Source: Gigaspora margarita
Taxonomy: Eukaryota; Glomeromycota; Glomeromycetes; Diversisporales; Gigasporaceae
NCBI GenBank assembly: GCA_009809945.1
Contig: WTPW01001238.1
Span: 1-64,000, forward strand
Reading direction: 5' to 3'
DNA: 64,000 nucleotides
Position numbers and translations under genes: made by a program. Shown here piece by piece: positions 22,626 through 33,639 of the stretch (the first letter of the stretch is position 1; the number at the start of each line of letters is the position of its first letter). The notes beneath the pieces were generated by a model. The model made no database searches. It was not told the DNA's origin and saw nothing but the letters and a program-made list of their open reading frames with translations.

Positions 22626-23094
22626 AGTAGCGAAGAGTTCTCACAATTTTCTTAAGACAAGCTTCACTTCTTTCTCTTGTTTTTTATTTAATATTGCATC
22701 CTTAACTAATTTTTCTATAATTTCTTCAGGGTCAGTTCAGTTTGGTTACCCATGTTCAGGGTGGGAAGTTCTTCTATAGCTATTAAGTATATGGCCAGAT
22801 TGTCTTCATCCATTACTGCCTCCTTAGTATAGTAACTTTTGACCTCTTCGAGATCATTTTCTTTTTCATAGCTATTGAAGAAGTCTTGGTCATCATCGAG
22901 TTCATCTTGGGGTAGTTTGATTTTATTTTCTTTGGCTTGGTATATTGTTATTTCTAATTCTTTTCCAGATATCGAATAAATAGCTTCTTTTTATTGAAAT
23001 GGAGCCAGGCATGGACCCTTTGGAACTAATCCATTTCTAGCAGCAGCATTTCATCTGGATTCTCGATAACTTGGAAATCATAGGTACTATAATA

Positions 23095-23280
23095 CTTTGT
23101 ATAGCCAATTTTACACCTACTAATTTTCCTAGAGCCTGTTCACAGAGTACTATTTGCAGTAATAACTACTGTAGTAAAGGGCTCAATTATAGTAAAAACA
23201 AGTTTCTTGGCTAATTTTATTGATATTATGCTAATGGTAGCTCTAGAGTCTAATATAGCCAGTATAGGATTATTTTTGAC
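23095..23280 (-). pseudogene. Gypsy retropepsin remnant
   Basis: On the minus strand, PILAILDSRATISIIS then KLAKKL matches the aspartic protease active-site region. The conserved Asp-Ser/Thr-Gly is DSR, so the catalytic Gly is lost. The reading is closed by a stop after ANSTL. The protease would have processed the Gag-Pol polyprotein. Confidence 0.75.
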
Positions 23281-23810
23281 CCTAATATAGCATTTTGCTG
23301 TGAGGTCCTTTGCTCAAAATTATTTTTAACCAGGTTAGTCTCAGTTGTAGGGATAATAGGATGCTGTAATGCCTGTGATAAATTTTGCTGCTGCTTGGGC
23401 ACTTGTAATAGTTGACCATTAGTGGCATTGGCATGCTGACTTAACAAGTCCTTAGCGATATTATAAGAGGGAATAGGTCCACAATAGAGGGACCTCTGCG
23501 CCTTTGAATTCAATTAGTAACTTTAACCTGGGTTGGTAAAGGGGTTGTAGTAGGTTCTGGAACAACTTCTTCTATTGTCATAAGTCAGTTAGGTAGGATG
23601 TTTTGTTCTGGGTCAGATGCAACCCTCTTCTTTAATCTTTCATTCCAATTGTTATCTGATTCAGGTCTTTCACGTCTTTTAACTGTATATATTTCTTGGT
23701 TGCCACTATTTGTAATAATATCACACATATTAATGTTTCTAGATTGGGCCCCATTTCTTTCTAGGGTGGGAGAAAAATTTCTAGTAGTCTGGCGTTGTTC
23801 AGCAGACAAT

Positions 23811-24725
23811 TCCTAGCAAAATGGCCTTGCTCACTACAATTATAGCATGTGACCTTTTATTTCTGGTCCTTCGAAATTGGTACTGTGTAAATTGAGGTCA
23901 GGGTGTACTGGCTGGGGCTCAGGGCTGACTTCTCAACTCTTGCAGATAGAGCAGTAGTTAATTTTTCATAATTTACTGCCATCTGTTGCATTTTCTTTGT
24001 CAAATTATCAAGAGCTTGGAAGGTTAGTTCCTGCTTTTCATAGTACTGGCTGGCCTCTATTTTCCTTGCTTTGACTATGGTGGCATCTAATGTCTCAAAA
24101 TCATTGGCAGACATTAAGGCAGCAATTTTTTTGCATAGTCCTCCCATGAACATTCAAATAATATATATAGCAGGTATTTGGTAGTCTGAATCAACTCTTT
24201 TTAGTAATTTTTTAAACTAGTACATATAACAGTCCACCTTTTCTTTTTTTTGCTTTAGGCTTGTTAATTATAATTGCCATTGGTGTCTCCTTTCTGGGGT
24301 TGCAAAATATTTAATAAAAGACTAGACAAAGCTGTTCTTGGGATTGTCATTATCATACTAGTAGAGAAGGTTATCTTTTTGGTCATTATACCAATTGGCG
24401 GCAATTCCTGCCAGATGTCCTGAAGCAATTTTAATTTTTTAGCCCTAGCCCAGTTGTTGGCATCTGCAGTTTGTTCAAAGGCTTTGACCCATTCTACTGG
24501 GTCCTCATCCTTTTTTTTTCGTACATGTACCCAGTTATTTTCTCTAGAAGCAGCTGGTACCTCATGTTGGACCACATCCCTGAAGGCTCAGGCAATATCT
24601 CAGAGAAGATTCTGGGCTTGGTTACAGTTGTCATGTAGGTCTTTATTGTTTCAGGGTTCATATGGAGGATGTGGTCTTTCTTGCTTGACGGGTCTATCAA
24701 GATCAAAATTAGCTATATTAAACAT
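23811..24725 (-). pseudogene. Gypsy gag with CCHC zinc knuckle, frameshifted
   Basis: The ATG at 24725 begins MFNIANFDLDRPVKQERP, and a stop follows within about 25 codons. Later frames give DPVEWVKAFEQTADANNW (gag capsid-like), a coiled segment ending QQMAVNYEKLTTAL, and the knuckle CYNCSEQGHFARNC (C-x2-C-x4-H-x4-C) near 23852-23811. Gag forms the particle and binds element RNA. At least two frame changes make it non-functional. Confidence 0.8.
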
Positions 24726-25600
24726 TTTAAAGTTAAGACTAAACTAAAATTTTTTTTTAAAAGAAAGATTTTACAGAGAGGGTTTTGGGGTTGGTAGTTC
24801 AATCTCAAGTCTTGATTCAGGTGGTTAAAAAGTTCAATCTCATAGTCACTACCAATTGAGAAGGGGAAAATTTTACTCTACTTCTAACTATAATCACTAT
24901 ACACTACTAACACCAACTAAATCAACTCTACAAGCACTTAAGACTCCTAAACCTTGAATTGGCAGATAGAAAGTGGTGAGGTTGATTTGGTTCAGGTCTC
25001 AAGATTTAGAGGGTCTTGGAGATTTAATATTTATTTCAATCATGAACTTCGTTTACGATGTTACATGGTAGCTCTGATTAGACTTGATTAACTTCTGACA
25101 GCAGCTAGAGACGGTCAGAAATCAAATATTATGGATTAAGGGTTCCAAGATTGATCAATAGTAAGTGACCATGGGGTTACTGATTGTTCGATAAATAAGG
25201 TAGCTAAGCCTTGCCTTATTTGTAGCAACAATAGAACAGATGACTAACCAAGGTGTTTAGTATAAATAGGAGTAAGTGCTATGACTTAGGTTCTTTTATT
25301 TTCTTTCACTTGTAAATTAAAGAAGACTAAACACAATACTATCAGAATAAATAGACGGAAACTACACTACATTAACTTCTTCTACTCAAATTTCAAAGGT
25401 TAATTCTTAACAATACTGGCAACAAGGGTTTATAACAATAACGAAAAGTATATAGAGACGATTTAAGAGAGATGAGTTATTAACTACTAGAGTTATTACT
25501 ACTACTATTATAGTTTTGAAGTATCAAACTCAACTGAGTTCTTCTTTATTAAAGGTAACAGAACTATTATTTAAATACTTTTTACATTTTTATTTGCACA
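24726..25600 (-). other. Probable 5' leader and LTR of the Gypsy element
   Basis: Non-coding. On the minus strand, TGTTACCTTTAATAAAG (from about 25563) could be an LTR start and CCTATTTATACTAAACACC resembles a TATA region. No second LTR exists in the window for comparison, and no clear primer-binding site was seen, so borders are a guess. Confidence 0.35.
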
Positions 25601-26058
25601 CAGGCTTAGACTTTGAACTTAGTTAATAAATATCAAAAAGTAAATAAATGCAACTTCGCGAATAAATGTGACTTCGTGAATAAATGCAACAAAGTAAATA
25701 AAAGCGCAAAAGTGCATTTTGCAAATAAATTTAGAGGCATTTGTACAGATAAGGAAATAATTTACTACTTCTATCTTTGGGCCTTATCTTTTATCCGTAC
25801 TAACTAGTTGAGTATATAGGTGGCTATGTATATAAGGTGAAGTAAAGAAGAAAAGAGAAAGAAAAAGAAGAAACTAGAAGAAAATAGAATAAAAAATAAA
25901 CTAGCCCTATCATGGGCACTGGTGGCCCTTTACAATATACTATATCTAAATATTTTTATCTATAATCTTCATTGCATACAATTATATACTATTCTTTTTT
26001 ATATAAGTTACAAATCAAGTTATCCTCGCAATAATAACCCTAGTATGACTATCATTAA
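25601..26058. other. Short repeats; no gene
   Basis: AATAAATGCRACTTCGYG-like words repeat about five times at 25620-25700 and produce a fake open frame. A purine-rich GAAGAAA stretch follows at about 25840-25890. Confidence 0.4.
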
Positions 26059-26066
26059 TACATAGA

Positions 26067-26314
26067 CAGTGTTGTCATGGGACAGCTTTGGACAATGATT
26101 TGGACAATTTTAGACAATTAAATAAAGTAAAATTATTTAAAATTTTATTAAGATATCCTATTTTAATTTTAACTAAAATTTGTTCAGCACCAAAAAAATA
26201 TATAGTTATATATTTTTTAGATAGATTTATTAATTATTAAAGCCTGAACAAGCTTTGGACAATCTTGGACATTTGGACAATTTTAGACATGGATAGCCAA
26301 AATGTTCAACACTG
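26067..26314. mobile_element. hAT MITE (CAGTGTTG ends, GGACA subterminal repeats)
   Basis: The ends are CAGTGTTGTCATGGGACAGC and ATGTTCAACACTG. The flanks TACATAGA and CACATAGG share six of eight bases. Subterminal TTGGACAAT words recur. An inverted relative lies at 47431-47700, and a left-end fragment at 41533. Confidence 0.8.
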
Positions 26315-26499
26315 CACATAGGGTTAATATTATACTCGAATTAAAGCCAGACCAATTTAATTCGGTGGTTTACATTACATTCAGCTTACAAAAGAGGGGT
26401 AATTACAAATAAATAATAAATTAACTTATAATTCTGTAATACAACAATAGAAATCCAAAAAAGTAAAAAAAAATCAAAAAAGTTACAGAAATTTTGCTA

Positions 26500-26650
26500 T
26501 TTCAGTTTCACCAGGTTTCAGAGGTTTGCTAGGTTTCAGAAGTTTTGCCCATTTCAGAAATTTTAAAAATTTTGGAAATTTTGGATATATTTCATCTTTG
26601 AAAGCATTTCAGTTTTTCTTTTTAGATTTTGGAAATGGATTTCATCTAAA
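26500..26650 (+). repeat. TTTCAGAA/TTTTGGAAAT simple-word region
   Basis: GGTTTCAGAGGTTT-type and TTTTGGAAATTTTGG words repeat in a non-coding T-rich strand. Confidence 0.4.
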
Positions 26651-26652
26651 AA

Positions 26653-27550
26653 CTAGTTTATTTAGAGCTCAAAGTTATGATTAATTAGCACAATTTTGTA
26701 TTTTGTAGAATTTTCTATATTATTATTAATAAAAATATAAAAAATTTAGATTTATGCAAAATTGTACTAATNAATTATAACTTTGAGCGCTAAGTAAACT
26801 TGTTTAGTGCAAAAAAATATACTATAGTATATTGGTATATATTTGTTTGATTTTAATAAATTTTCAAATAAAGATGAGCAATATTACATTTTGATAAAAA
26901 TTTACCATTTTTACTCATCTCAATTTTAAATATTAAAAAAATTAAATAATTAAATACTACCTAAATATAGTTTTTAGTGCAAACAAGTTTACTTAGGCCT
27001 CAAAGTTATAATTCATTAGTAAAATTTTGCATAATACAGAATTTTCTATATTTTTATTAATAAAAATATAGAAAATTCAGCATCATGCAAAATTTTACTA
27101 ATGAATTATAACTTAGGCCCAATTAAATTTGTCAGCACTAAATTCTACATTATTTTGGTATATTAATATTTAACTTTTTTAATTTTTGAAATATAGATGA
27201 GTAAAATTGGTAAATTTTTATCAAAAATGCATTTTTGATCATATTTATTTAAAAAATTAAGAAAATTAAAAGAATATATACTGAGATAATATCTTTTATA
27301 TATTGAACAAGTTTACTTAAAGATCAAATTTATTATTTATTAGTAAAATTTTGCATAATACAGAATTTTCTATATTTTTATTAATAAAAATATAAATAAT
27401 TCTGTATAATGAAATATGGCTTTGGGCACTAAATAAACCTTTTTAGCATGCAAACATACATTATTTTAGTATATAATTATATTTTAAATAATTTTATTTA
27501 GAGCCAAAATTATAATCTATTAGTAAAATTTCGATAAAATTTTTTTTAAA
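26653..27550. repeat. Tandem array of palindromes, period ~325 bp
   Basis: Palindromes centre near 26731, 27057 and 27381, with a partial fourth at about 27500. Each arm holds CAAAGTTATAATTCATTAGT, AAAATTTTGCATAATACAGA and ATTTTCTATATTTTTATTAA. They are separated by a ~170-bp spacer containing TTTTAATTTTTGAAATATAG. One N falls inside the first palindrome (26772). Confidence 0.8.
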
Positions 27551-27789
27551 ATCAACCAATCAGAATTGTCTTATGTGAGAGGGGTACCCCCTTGATAAAA
27601 AATGTTATGTAATATCTGTCAGTGCTCTTACTATGTTTTTTCACTAGTTCTTAGATGGATTATAAATTAACTATTATTCCTATTAGCATTATAGTAGGTA
27701 GTTAGTATAGTGAAATTGATATATTTTATGTTTTTTTTAATCATATATGCATTATAGAGTCTTCAAACAACTGTGTTTGAAGCCAGTAA

Positions 27790-28790
27790 AAATAAAAGAA
27801 ATGAAGTTGTTAATGAACAAGAAATGCTCCTAGAATGTAAACGTGAAAAAAGGCTATAGAGACTCAAGAAGTGCATAAAATTCATCATGTATATATGAAA
27901 TATAAGATAAAGCTAATGAAACTGCTAAGCAATGTAAAGAAAAAATATGCAAAGTGCAATGAACATGCAAAATAGACATGTTTCAGAAACTGAAGAACAA
28001 CAAAAAAAAAGGAAGTCTCAAAATATATTAAATATTCATAAAAGACGTGCCTCAGTAAATCAAAATACACAGGACAATCGCATATTGGAGCCTACTAGAA
28101 TATGTCAAATATAGATGAGGATCCCTTAAAAAATGTTCTTCTAGCAGCAAATAAGAGACTTCTACATAAATTTTGTAATACAAGCAATGAACAGTTTCTT
28201 TTCATTGATCTATTCAAAGGTGAATAGTAATATTGCTATTATAAAAAAACAATACTAAAAATTTTTTCATGGATAACAATATGGATTTAGATATAATAAA
28301 TCTCTTTTAATATCTATTCGCACAAGTTTGGCAACATTTTTTAATTTTTTTTTATTTTATTCATTTTTTTAAGTAGGAGTTCTACAAGAACTTAAAGCCT
28401 AACTAATGTTAAGAAAATGCTGATTGACCAGGCATTTCCTATTATTTCAGTATTTAACTTATATAGAGGATAATATGCATATAGTGGAAATATTATAAAT
28501 TTTTCACAAAATTTGCAAGAATTTGTAACTCAACTTTCATACAACCTATCAACACTAAATTTTCTTATTGTATAGCAGCATTCTACTAATGGATCCAATT
28601 TTTATGACTTCAATATACATAGAGAAAGGATAATTCAGATACTTCAATAGTTAAAAGCAAATAATGTATTTATTGTGATATAATTGTTAACAATAAAATT
28701 TTGCAATTCTTATCTAAGAATGGTTCAATTGTTGAGCAGTTCCCTTAGCTCATAGATGAAAACAATGAAAATAAAGAACAAAATAAGCAA
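27790..28790 (+). pseudogene. Helitron protein, N-terminal and DUF6570-like region
   Basis: Repeated short blocks rich in Glu/Gln/Lys/Arg (ETEEQQKKRKSQ; HKRRASVNQ) match the charged N-terminus of Helitron helicases. Then KMLIDQAFPIISVFNLYRG, YAYSGNIINFSQNLQEFV and DFNIHRERIIQILQ resemble the DUF6570 region that precedes the Rep domain. Stops interrupt every block. Confidence 0.7.
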
Positions 28791-28793
28791 ATT

Positions 28794-29465
28794 GTGAACC
28801 AAGTTAGTGAATTAATTGAAAATGAATTTGTTTTACAAATATTTGTTCCTTCTTTGCTACCTGGACAAAATGAAGATAGTATAATTATCAAAACTCTTAA
28901 TTGGATGCAGCAAGGTCATTTACATCATGATGATATGATTATCAATTGGCCAAATCATGATGCCAATCCTATTGATGAGTTTTGCACTACTGGATATATA
29001 GCAAAAGCATTTTTTATACTTTTTCCTATAGGTTCTGTAGACCTTCGCAGCCAACGAATAAAGGAAATAAAACTAGCAAAATACTATAAATATCTTAATG
29101 CTCTATAAAGATAGTCAGTTTGCTTACCATCCACAGTAGTGTTATTTTGTACTAAATTTGTTAATAAGATGGGGAGCATTATAGAAGGCCATGTATTTGT
29201 TAAACAGAACTTGGAAGAAAATCAACTTATTGTAAATAAAATCTTAGATTTAATGCAAAATGATGCATATTGGCTAATAAAGTGATATATTATAGAGAAG
29301 AACTACACAGTACTCATCAATATTGAATGTGTCATGAGCAGAGCTAACAAATATGATAAAGCAGTTAGCATCTCAGGAGATAATATTTTTCAAATTTAGT
29401 ACAGCTGATACACATTGGTCTAATTTATATAACCTTATTTCTAATAGCAAAAATCCTATAGAAGG
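28794..29465 (+). pseudogene. Helitron-like N (Rep) domain, first part
   Basis: A clean 104-codon stretch (28794-29108) ends with NPIDEFCTTGYIAKAFF, ILFPIGSVDLRSQRIKE and YYKYLNAL, typical of the start of the Helitron-like N domain. After a stop and frame change the text continues as DSQFAYHPQ and, later, FFKFSTADTHWSNLYNLI, the conserved segment before the first Rep histidines. The domain nicks DNA for rolling-circle transposition. The sequence is then cut by the insertion at 29466, after NPIEG. Confidence 0.85.
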
Positions 29466-29829
29466 TAGTATTCCAACAAATTGGATTGGATAGATATTTT
29501 TAGAGATCTAGTTCTGATCTGAAAACTGGATCAAATCCAAGCCAAGATTCAGATATGAATAAAAAAGATTCAGATCCATATTTGGATCTGATAATAGGTA
29601 TTGCTTTTTTTAAAATATGTATAATCATTTTTAATTATTATGATATTTTTTTAATATAATGATATTTTTTTAAGAGCGTTAGTTTATAGCAACCTGTTGC
29701 TATAACAATCAAAAGTATTAATACTTTTATTAAGTTTTTTTTATTTTTTTTATTTATATTTTTTTTTGTTTATCTATTTTTTATAAGTTTTTTTATTTAT
29801 TTTAATAATTTTTTTAGAAATAATATAAT

Positions 29830-30820
29830 GTTTACTACAGGTGATTATCACCTGTGGTCTACAATATATAAATAAAAATAAATTATTTTTATCCAAACAA
29901 AAAGCAAACCTTTTTAATGTTAGATTAGAGTAAGGGTTAGGAATTAGAAAGGTGCTTTATATATAGTAAAATTTTACAAGGATTTTTTTTTTGTATAAAA
30001 AAAAGTAGTTTTATGGACAAATTTTTTAGTTAGAAGCAGTTTTTTAAAATTTTTTGTTTTTGTTTGTTTTTGTTATACAAAAATTGATTTACATATGGGA
30101 ACTATTCAGTAGAAAGGGGGAGATCTCCTTTTGGTTAAAAAAATTTTATTGGCCTATTAAATAAGTATAATCGGAGGTACAATCTTAATTAGAATAGTAA
30201 ATTATACTCTTTTATAATAATTTATTTAAATATTTGGTTTTATGTAACCTTGTGCAAAAGTGCAAATTGATATGATCTGCACTAATCTACATCGATCTAC
30301 ATCATTTTACATCAATTTGCATCGGCTTATATTTACATAAGCACAATATACAAAATCTGTAGTTAATATCAAATTTCTATTGACCCATTTTTATTGATTT
30401 TAACTTGCTTTGAATTAATTTACATATGTACTGTATAACTATTGCCATCATAAAGTATGGAATGGAGTCGCAAAAAATTATACTGACAGTCAATCACATC
30501 GCTTAATTATAAGTTACACAATTTATAATCATATAATCGCTTAGTTGCTTAACTGTTATATTTGAATAAAAAAAATTAGCTTTAATCGTGATAATTTATT
30601 CAGATAACAGGTCTGATCACATGAGTTTAGCCTGATTAGTTTGGATTTGTGATGATTATTGTTTTGATCAGAAAATCAAAAACGTGATTTTCTCAAAATT
30701 TTGATTAGATCAAAAATGAAGATCTCCCCCTTTCTACTGAATAGCCCCTATATTATACCAGATCCTAAATTTTGATTGGCTATTGTACTATAGGTGATAA
30801 TTACCTGTGGTGTATATTAG
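29830..30820. mobile_element. GTTACACCTGATC family copy D, full length with palindromic ends
   Basis: The left end ACTACAGGTGATTATCACCT + GTGGT and the complement of the right end ACCACAGGTAATTATCACCT + ATAGT match over about 35 bp, continuing into ACAATA. ACAGGTGATTATCACCTGT (29837-29855) is a self-palindrome. The inside shows AGGGTTAGG, AAAATTTTACAAGG and the core CCAGATCCTAAATTTTGATT (30758-30777). It is split by the element at 30096-30750. Confidence 0.7.
30096..30750. mobile_element. Nested element with GGG..CTATTCAGTAGAAAG ends
   Basis: The left end GGGAACTATTCAGTAGAAAG and the complement of the right end GGGGCTATTCAGTAGAAAG both continue into GGGGGAGATCT. TAT lies on each side. Non-coding, with ACATCRATYTRCATC words at about 30290-30330. 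Confidence 0.75.
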
Positions 30821-30829
30821 AATTTTACT

Positions 30830-31575
30830 TTTTTTAGTAGAACAAAAATGGCAAAAAAATGATGAATAAAGCAGAAAAAATGGGAATAAAGCAAAAAAAA
30901 TAGGGCAAAAATGATGGGATAGAAATTGTGACAAAAATAGCAAAAAAAAAGCATAAACAGAAGATAAAAATAATGAAGCAACACACTTATGTAAAGCACT
31001 TATAAAGAACTTACTAAAGAACCTCCCAAAATCAATAAAGAATTTACTGGAAGCATCATCTAAAATAACAAACTTATGTAAGAGCCATGAAGAATTCACA
31101 ACTATTTCTCTACAAAAAACTAAGTTGCTAAAGACCTGCTAAAAACAACAAAAAACTTACTAAAGAACCTACTAAAAATCAACAAAATATTTACTAAAAA
31201 ATGACAAACTTCCATAAGAATACAAGAAGAATTTACCAAAAATCAACAAAAGAACGCACAATGAACTTACTGAAAAATTTACTAAAAAATGATGAAAAAC
31301 TTGCTGAAGAACTAGCCAAAAAATGGCAAACAGCTAACTAAAAGAACTTATCAAAAATAATAAACTTGCTAAAGAACTTGCTAAAAAATAATAAGCAAAC
31401 TTACTAGAAGATCCACAGAAATACATGCATAAGATACACCAAAATACAAAGAATTTCAAAAAAAAACCTTTCAAATTACCAGAAGATCAAGAAATCCATG
31501 GCCCAAATATGACTTCATGATAGCTTTAAAGCTCTAATAATGGCTCCAACAATGGCTTCAATAAGGCTTTAGTGA
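30830..31575 (+). repeat. Low-complexity family K, copy 2
   Basis: GGGAATAAAGCAAAAAAAATAGGG-type words, then AAAGAACTTACTAAAGAAC/AAAATCAAC repeats, then ATGGCTCCAACAATGG. The order is the same as in the 44.9-kb copy. Lys/Asn-rich frames on either strand are artefacts of composition. Confidence 0.6.
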
Positions 31576-32007
31576 CAACTTTTAATGATAAGTAAAAAAA
31601 ATATATTAAATTTAGTATAAAAAAAAAAACTCTAAAATTTAAAATTTATCATAACATCCCTTTCTATTATAATCATTAATTATTATCATTAGGGATTAGA
31701 AGGCTTAAAGGCCCAGAAAACTTTAAGGCATAAAAAACCTAGCAATTTTAAAAAATTTAGAAGTCTTATTTTATAGAAAAAAAAAGCATTCAAAGTTTAC
31801 TTAACAGTTTAGGATAAAAAACAAATTTAAATAATATAAGAATAAGCCAATTAGAATGAAGGATCCAAACAGATCTACCAAATCAGATCCTAATATGAAT
31901 CTGGATTCAGTAGTACTTATAAATCGTGAATCTGGATCTGATCTAAAACACTGGATTCAGATCAGATCCAGGTCCTCAGATCGGATCTGTAGAATACTAA
32001 TAGAAGG

Positions 32008-33052
32008 AGAAACAGATTGGAAAGCTGCTGAGCATTGTCGTAAAGATCTTATAGAAACTTTCATATTGCTGTGTAGTTCTTTGTAAGATAGTTTAATATT
32101 TTTTGAGAAAGTCCTAATACCAAAATAGAACTTATCAAATTGGTTGTATTGTTTTGAGTAGCAACACTATGGTAGTGTATATGTACATGGTATTGCATAC
32201 CAAAAAGAGACACCCTTAATTGATTGGAATAAAATTAACAATAACTAAAAGAAAATGAAGGAAGTAGTTGATTATATAGATTTATTAGTAACAACTATCA
32301 ACTGTGGTCTAGATGCACTCTTATCAGCTCGCATCCATACCAAAAACATTTGAAGAACCTCAATAATAATTTAAAAAATTATATCAAACTAATAAATAAA
32401 TTACAATGTCATACTCTATGTAGTACATCTTATTGTTTACAAGTTAATAAAAAAACTAGTAATCAAGTCTGCAGATTTGGGTTCCCAAAGGAGTTGAAAG
32501 ATTGAACAGTTATACATAACAATGAAAAAGGGCACATGGAGTTAATCACAAAAAGAAATGATTATATGATTAATCAACACAACCATCTTCAACTCCAAGA
32601 ATAGCAAGCTAATATAGACCTGAAGCCAATTTTGACAACCCATGCAGCATTACAATATGTTTCTAAATATGCTAGCAAGTCTGAAATATAGTTTTTATCT
32701 TTTTCAGAAATATTAGATAAAGCTCTTCATAATTGTATGTCTGGTGATCCAGCCTTAAAAGCATTCCAAAAGTTGTTGCTTTACACAAAAGTGAAATGTA
32801 ATATTTCTGCTCAGAAAACCTGCCACCTTCTTCTCCAATTACCCCTTTACTATTGTAGTCAAAACTTTGTTAATATAAATTCTAACAAAGAGACAAGTCA
32901 TTGGCTTCATGTTAATAATATACATGAAATTAATGCTAATAGTGCTAAAAAACATGTTTATTACTCTACAAAATATTGGAATCACTCTGCAGACTTCAAG
33001 ACAAATCACTTTACAATCTGTATTCACAATATAAGTTGGTTAGAGGAGAATA
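32008..33052 (+). pseudogene. Helitron Rep domain, second part, and linker
   Basis: Continues the family after the insertion: ETDWKAAEHCRKDLIET, FFEKVLIPK, the Rep region with VYVHGIAY (degenerate HVHG-type metal-binding motif), VVDYIDLLVTTINCG, then YVSKYASKSE-like and the clean 114-codon stretch from 32737 (GDPALKAFQKLLL, CNISAQKTCHLLLQLPLYY). Stops and frame changes are frequent. The HVHG histidine is conserved but its neighbour is altered. Confidence 0.8.
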
Positions 33053-33060
33053 GGTGCAAT

Positions 33061-33241
33061 AGGACCCCAAAATATACATAGATAGTTCAGGTATGAGTTT
33101 GCTTATTTTTGAGGTTTTTTATGCAGATCTTTTCTATTTATAGTAATTTTTTTGCTTATTTTTAAAGTTTTTTCTGCAGATCTATTCTTTTTTAGTAACC
33201 CTATAATTAACCTGACCTATCTATGTATATTTCGGGGTCCT
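33061..33241. mobile_element. hAT MITE, AGGACCC ends, inside the Helitron gene
   Basis: AGGACCCCAAAATATACATA and the complement of AGGACCCCGAAATATACATA, with GGTGCAAT at 33053-33060 and 33242-33249 as an exact 8-bp duplication. It is 181 bp and shares its end sequence with the 1.45-kb element at 11076. Confidence 0.93.
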
Positions 33242-33639
33242 GGTGCAATGCAAAAATAAGAATATTATTCGTATTTGGTCTCATCTATTACCAACTTCAA
33301 ATGGGCCTTAATGGGAAAACTTCTGTTAAGTAAAAGTTCTTCTTTATATTTGCTATAGAGACCTCTCTCTGCTTATAGTGAATGGAACCCTTATATAGAA
33401 AGAACTATACAATCATTATCTTTAAAAAATAAATGCAGTATCTGATTTAATTGGGTCTTCAATAGGTAACTTTGATAATAATAATAGTGACTCTGACCAA
33501 GATAACCAAGATCTAAATGAACAAGAAGTACTAAGGTTTCAATCTGACTAGATAATATTTTCAGATATAATGCCAAGTTCTCTAATACAAAATCTTTCTG
33601 ATCTTGGCTCTAATAATATCAATAGAAATTATCTTAGGT

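Larger units (their letters stand above)
21607..24725 (-). mobile_element. Ty3/Gypsy retrotransposon, 5' half only, degenerate
   Basis: Minus-strand order is gag, CCHC knuckle, retropepsin and reverse transcriptase, the standard Gypsy order. RNase H, integrase and 3' LTR are missing; the element stops just after the RT thumb region at about 21607. Frame changes and stops occur throughout. A MITE is inserted between 22263 and 22464. The 5' LTR is probably within 24726-25563 but its borders are uncertain. Confidence 0.85.
29466..31999. mobile_element. hAT-like element, 2.5 kb, inside the Rep domain
   Basis: The ends are TAGTATTC and GAATACTA. ATAGAAGG flanks it at 29458-29465 and 32000-32007. 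Removing it joins NPIEG to ETDWKAAEHC in one frame. Both subterminal zones are packed with GGATCTGATC/GATCAGATCC words in both orientations. The interior has no transposase; it holds a palindrome-ended repeat (about 29830-30820) and a family K block. Confidence 0.85.

Noticed and set aside
25613..25807. 64-codon Lys/Asn/Cys-rich peptide
   Set aside because: Produced by short AATAAATGC-type repeats; no homologue recognised.
30788..31099. Hydrophobic Phe/Leu/Ser-rich 103-codon frame on the minus strand (also 45091-45302 and 37812-38322)
   Set aside because: Reverse reading of A-rich repeat text; three frames are open at once, which is a composition effect.
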